A stretch of DNA of 46,211 nt from Cacconaster sp964598495 (GTDB lineage: Bacteria > Bacteroidota > Bacteroidia > Bacteroidales > UBA932): positions 1 through 46,211 of the forward strand of contig CAZRBY010000016.1 of assembly GCA_964598495.1 (NCBI GenBank), given 5' to 3'. Shown piece after piece: positions 43,184 through 46,211 of this stretch; position 1 is the first letter of the stretch, and every line of letters starts with the position of its first letter. A program made the translations under genes and the position numbers. Under the pieces are notes generated by a model. It searched no databases, was not told the origin of the DNA, and saw nothing but the letters and a program-made list of their open reading frames with translations.

Positions 43184-43976
43184 ATGGCACGTCAAAAAGA
43201 AAAATTCGGCAAAAAGTTGAGATTTTCTATAATCAACGATGACTCTCACAAGGAACTCTTCTCGTTCAGAACATCAAAAATCAACATTATAATGATCTCT
43301 AAGGCAGACTATTCCGGGTTATCCTTCACCCGAGACAAGGCGTATGGCTATGGAAAACGCCATAAAGATTGATTCCCTCGAAAGAGCAGTGGAGATGTGG
43401 GCATTCCAGGTGGCAAATATTCAAAGAATTGTCACCGGTAAGAAACCTCTTACACCGGACTCTCTCGGACTGGTGAAGGAGGTGCCTCTGATGGATGAGG
43501 GTTTAAGTGATCTCTATTTTCGCAGCGATTCGCTCCTTAGACAGGAGGTTCTTCGCCGTGAGCAATACAACGTGTCCGGCCAAAGGCAGGAGATAGAGCA
43601 GATCGAGGGACTGCATTTTTTCACCCCTGTGAGCGGTATAATTACCGAAGGGTATAATAAGGCAACAGGTCATCCATATATCGATATTGCCGCCCAGACC
43701 GGCACCATAGTGCACTCCGTACTCGATGGAACAGTCATACATGCAGGATGGAGCGATGACACCGGATACACCATCCAGATACAGCACAGCCAGGATATCA
43801 TCTCCGTTTATAAGCATAATGAGCAGTTGCTCAAGAGCAGCGGTGATAAGGTCAAGGCCGGTACCCCCGTAGCAATGGTGGGTAATACCGGCAAACTCAG
43901 CACCGGTAGCCATCTCCACTTTGAACTCTGGCACAAGGGAGAGGCAGTTGATCCCACTCTTTACATCAAGTTTTAG
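43184..43976 (+). pseudogene. M23 family metallopeptidase, frameshifted and lacking its membrane segment
   Basis: The first frame reads MARQKEKFGKKLRFSIINDD to NIIMIS and then runs out of frame to a stop at 43372. The second frame carries on with LRQTIPGYPSPETRRMAMEN, a coiled region (about RAVEMWAFQVANIQRIV) and the LytM/M23 domain: GHPYIDIAA, VLDGTVIHAGW, VYKHN and GSHLHFELW with the zinc-binding His residues. Related Bacteroidales proteins have a membrane helix of about 18 residues exactly between these two parts. That helix is absent and the frames differ, so a stretch with a length of 3n+2 bases (about 53 or 56) seems to be deleted near 43298-43302. The gene lies 19 bp from ruvX (divergent) and 3 bp before dxr. 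It may be a true pseudogene or an assembly error. Confidence 0.8.
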
Positions 43977-43979
43977 CAG

Positions 43980-45146
43980 ATGGAGCAACGCAAAAGATCA
44001 GTAGCCGTACTTGGATCAACCGGATCCATCGGCACACAAACCCTCGATGTGATTTCGCGTAACAGCGATCTCTTCGAAGTGGATTTGCTCACTGCCAACA
44101 ACAACAGTATGCTATTGATAGAGCAAGCGATCAGATTCAAACCCAACAATGTAGTGATATGCAACCCCTCGAAGTATGATGAGGTAAAAAATGCGCTTAA
44201 ACCCTACTACATAAAGGTATTCCAAGGAATGGAGTCCATTTGTGACTTGGTCAGGAGTTCCACTGTGGATATAGTTGTTGCCGCAATGGTGGGATTCAGT
44301 GGCCTACAGCCAACAATTTCAGCAATAAAGGCAGGAAAGGTCATAGCACTCTCCAATAAAGAGACGTTGGTCGCCGCCGGAGATATTATTATGTCGCTGG
44401 CAGCAGAATATGGCAGCCCCATCATTCCTGTAGACTCAGAGCACTCCGCCATATTTCAGGCCCTACAAGGGGAACGTACCAGACCTGAAAAACTATTATT
44501 AACAGCCTCCGGAGGTCCTTTTCTACATACTCCATTAGAGGAGCTGTACAAAGTGACTCCGGATGAAGCTCTCAAGCATCCCCGCTGGAAAATGGGGTCC
44601 AAGGTGACGCTCGACTCCGCAACTCTGATGAACAAAGGTCTGGAACTGATAGAAGCTCATTGGCTCTTCGGCATGGATCCGGATGGAATAGAGGTTGTCA
44701 TTCATCCACAGAGCATCATTCACTCCATGGTGCAGTTTGAGGATGGCTGCGTGATGGCACAAATCAGTTCTCCCGATATGCGTCTACCGATTCAATATGC
44801 CCTCTCCTATCCGTACCGCATACCTCTGGATACCCCAAGAATCAGTTTCGGGGAACTAGCCGAGTTGACCTTCTTCAAACCGGATACGAAGAGATTTCCC
44901 TGTCTGGCCATCGCCGGAGAATATCTCCGCCGCGGCGGAAATACCACCTGCGCAATGAATGGCGCAAACGAGATTGCAGTGGAAGCCTTCCTCAGAGAGG
45001 AAATCGGTTTTATGGAGATACCGGATATTATCAGCAAAGCGGTTTCCAAGGTGCCGTTTATCGAAAAGCCCACGCTGGATGATATATATTGCACAAATTT
45101 TGCAGCAAGAGAAGCTGCAGAACAAATTATTCACAACAAACATTGA
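43980..45146 (+). CDS. dxr: 1-deoxy-D-xylulose 5-phosphate reductoisomerase
   Basis: A cytosolic enzyme of 388 residues for the first committed step of the MEP isoprenoid pathway, converting DXP to MEP with NADPH. The NADPH-binding loop is GSTGSIGTQTLDV (12-24). ALSNKETLV and IPVDSEHSAIFQ (metal-binding Asp and Glu), LTASGGPF, MGSKVTLDSATLMNKGLE and CAMNGANEIAVEAF are all intact. It starts 3 bp after the M23 frame and is followed after 20 bp by rseP, the usual Bacteroidota arrangement. Confidence 0.97.
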   Translation: MEQRKRSVAVLGSTGSIGTQTLDVISRNSDLFEVDLLTANNNSMLLIEQAIRFKPNNVVICNPSKYDEVKNALKPYYIKVFQGMESICDLVRSSTVDIVVAAMVGFSGLQPTISAIKAGKVIALSNKETLVAAGDIIMSLAAEYGSPIIPVDSEHSAIFQALQGERTRPEKLLLTASGGPFLHTPLEELYKVTPDEALKHPRWKMGSKVTLDSATLMNKGLELIEAHWLFGMDPDGIEVVIHPQSIIHSMVQFEDGCVMAQISSPDMRLPIQYALSYPYRIPLDTPRISFGELAELTFFKPDTKRFPCLAIAGEYLRRGGNTTCAMNGANEIAVEAFLREEIGFMEIPDIISKAVSKVPFIEKPTLDDIYCTNFAAREAAEQIIHNKH

Positions 45147-45166
45147 CGAAATAGACTACTTAATAT

Positions 45167-46211
45167 ATGGTTGTACTTATCAAAATTGTCCAGGTGATCT
45201 TCGCACTCTCAATTCTGGTGCTGATGCACGAATTCGGACATTTTTTATTTGCAAAGCTTTTCAAGACGAGGGTTAACAAATTCTATCTCTTTTTTAACCC
45301 CTATTTTTCCATTATGCGCGCCAAAAAAATCGACGGCAAATGGCGGTTCAAATTTTTCTCGAAAAACCTTTCCACATACGAGGGAAACAATAAAATAGAT
45401 GTCAACACCCTATCCCAAGATGACTGGAGGCGTTATCCCGAGAACACGGAATATGGCATAGGATGGCTTCCTCTCGGAGGATATTGCTCTATTGCCGGAA
45501 TGATAGATGAGTCAATGGACAAGGAGGCTATGAAACTCCCTCCTCAACCCTACGAATTCCGCACAAAACCTGCCTGGCAGAGGTTTTTCATAATGTTTGG
45601 CGGTGTGCTGTTCAACTTCATACTTGCCGTATTGCTCTACGGAGCCATTATGGATGTATGGGGAGACGAATATCTACGCAACGAAGATGCAATTTACGGT
45701 ATTGCCGTAAATGACCTTTCATACGAAATAGGATTCCGAGACGGTGACAGGATTCTCGACTTCGACGGGGTCCCGACCGAAAACTTTGCAATGCTTCAGG
45801 TCGATATGGTTCGTTCACAGGCAGAAGAGGCGAGAGTCCTCCGCGGCAACGATACTTTAACGATCAGCATAGACCCGCAGTACATTGAGGCGATACTCAA
45901 TACTCCCGGAATGTTTGACCTCGCCTTCCCTTTTGTTGTTGGCGGTTTTACCGAGGGCTCCATCAATGCTGATTCCGGGCTTGAGATAGGTGATGAAATC
46001 AAAGGTATTGACTCTGTGTCGATGTTTCTGGCGCAAGAGATACGCAAAGAGTTGCTCCGTCACAAGGAGAGCGCGGTTTCCGCTACAATTAGCAGAAACG
46101 GCGATTTGATGGATATACCTCTGCAGGTGGATTCGGCGGGTATGATTCAGGTTATGCTGGATACAGACTTGACAAAATTCTTCACTATCACAAGTAATGA
46201 GTACAACTTTT
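45167..46211 (+). CDS. rseP: RseP-type site-2 intramembrane protease, 3' end beyond the window
   Basis: An inner membrane zinc protease that cuts membrane-spanning proteins, known for releasing anti-sigma factors. ATG 45167 is followed by a first helix containing the zinc motif H21-E-F-G-H25. Further on are GIGWLPLGGYCSIAGMIDE (about 102-120) and a second helix near MFGGVLFNFILAVLLYGA. Two PDZ-type regions follow, the first near YGIAVNDLSYEIGFRDGDRI and the second near INADSGLEIGDEIKGIDSV. The frame is open for 348 codons to the last base, so the C-terminal LDG-type helix motif is not in the window. It lies 20 bp after dxr on the same strand. Confidence 0.95.
   Translation, partial: MVVLIKIVQVIFALSILVLMHEFGHFLFAKLFKTRVNKFYLFFNPYFSIMRAKKIDGKWRFKFFSKNLSTYEGNNKIDVNTLSQDDWRRYPENTEYGIGWLPLGGYCSIAGMIDESMDKEAMKLPPQPYEFRTKPAWQRFFIMFGGVLFNFILAVLLYGAIMDVWGDEYLRNEDAIYGIAVNDLSYEIGFRDGDRILDFDGVPTENFAMLQVDMVRSQAEEARVLRGNDTLTISIDPQYIEAILNTPGMFDLAFPFVVGGFTEGSINADSGLEIGDEIKGIDSVSMFLAQEIRKELLRHKESAVSATISRNGDLMDIPLQVDSAGMIQVMLDTDLTKFFTITSNEYNF

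Overview
The window reads as a chromosomal scaffold from a gut-type anaerobe of the order Bacteroidales (phylum Bacteroidota). The evidence is a complete Sus-type starch utilisation locus, a fimbrillin cluster of Bacteroidales type (DUF3575, DUF3868/OmpA, Mfa1-like fimbrillin), promoters of the Bacteroidota type (TTTG about 20 nt upstream of TAnnTTTG), almost no Shine-Dalgarno sequences, rubredoxin, and a ruvX-def and dxr-rseP core. Two runs of exactly ten N (221-230 and 30480-30489) mark scaffold joins, which suggests a draft or metagenome-derived assembly. The genus cannot be fixed from what is visible.

Layout. 1-2818 (minus): fimbria-type operon DUF3575 > DUF3868/OmpA > fimbrillin, with a second DUF3575 paralogue at 3368-3985. 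4204-6329: a YbhN-like flippase-fold membrane protein and a divergent PfkB kinase. 6701-12717 (plus): a five-gene tripartite efflux operon (TolC, HlyD-like lipoprotein, two ATPases, two permeases; YbhGFSR-like with a split YbhF). 12734-14802 (plus): ResB and CcsA for system II cytochrome c maturation. 14812-16242: an AAA_14/DUF4143 ATPase behind a 23-bp tandem repeat. 16363-16524 (minus): rubredoxin with a perfect palindrome in its leader.

16649-35118 (minus) is the starch locus. In transcription order it holds an MFS/GPH sugar transporter, susC, susD (interrupted by a gap and a foreign fragment), susE, a six-module SusF-type lipoprotein, susG, two more GH13 lipoproteins, susA and a sugar-nucleotidyltransferase. 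Starch would be bound by SusD/E/F, cut at the surface by SusG, imported by SusC, trimmed by the other GH13 enzymes, and moved across the inner membrane by the MFS carrier. There is no susR and no GH97 susB. Upstream instead lies a LytS/LytTR two-component system with a small four-helix membrane protein (35377-37556). One GH13 enzyme carries a C-terminal tail with 11 cysteines, which I consider the most novel protein feature here.

37657-39994 (plus): a secreted serine hydrolase and a secreted class-I amidotransferase-like hydrolase. 40127-40772: an NYN-domain gene broken by a frameshift inside an (AC)4 tract. 40807-43164 (minus): ruvX, def and a phosphohexomutase. 43184-46211 (plus): an M23 peptidase gene that lacks its membrane segment and is frameshifted, then dxr and the start of rseP, which runs off the window. 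I saw no rRNA, tRNA, CRISPR array or insertion sequence.
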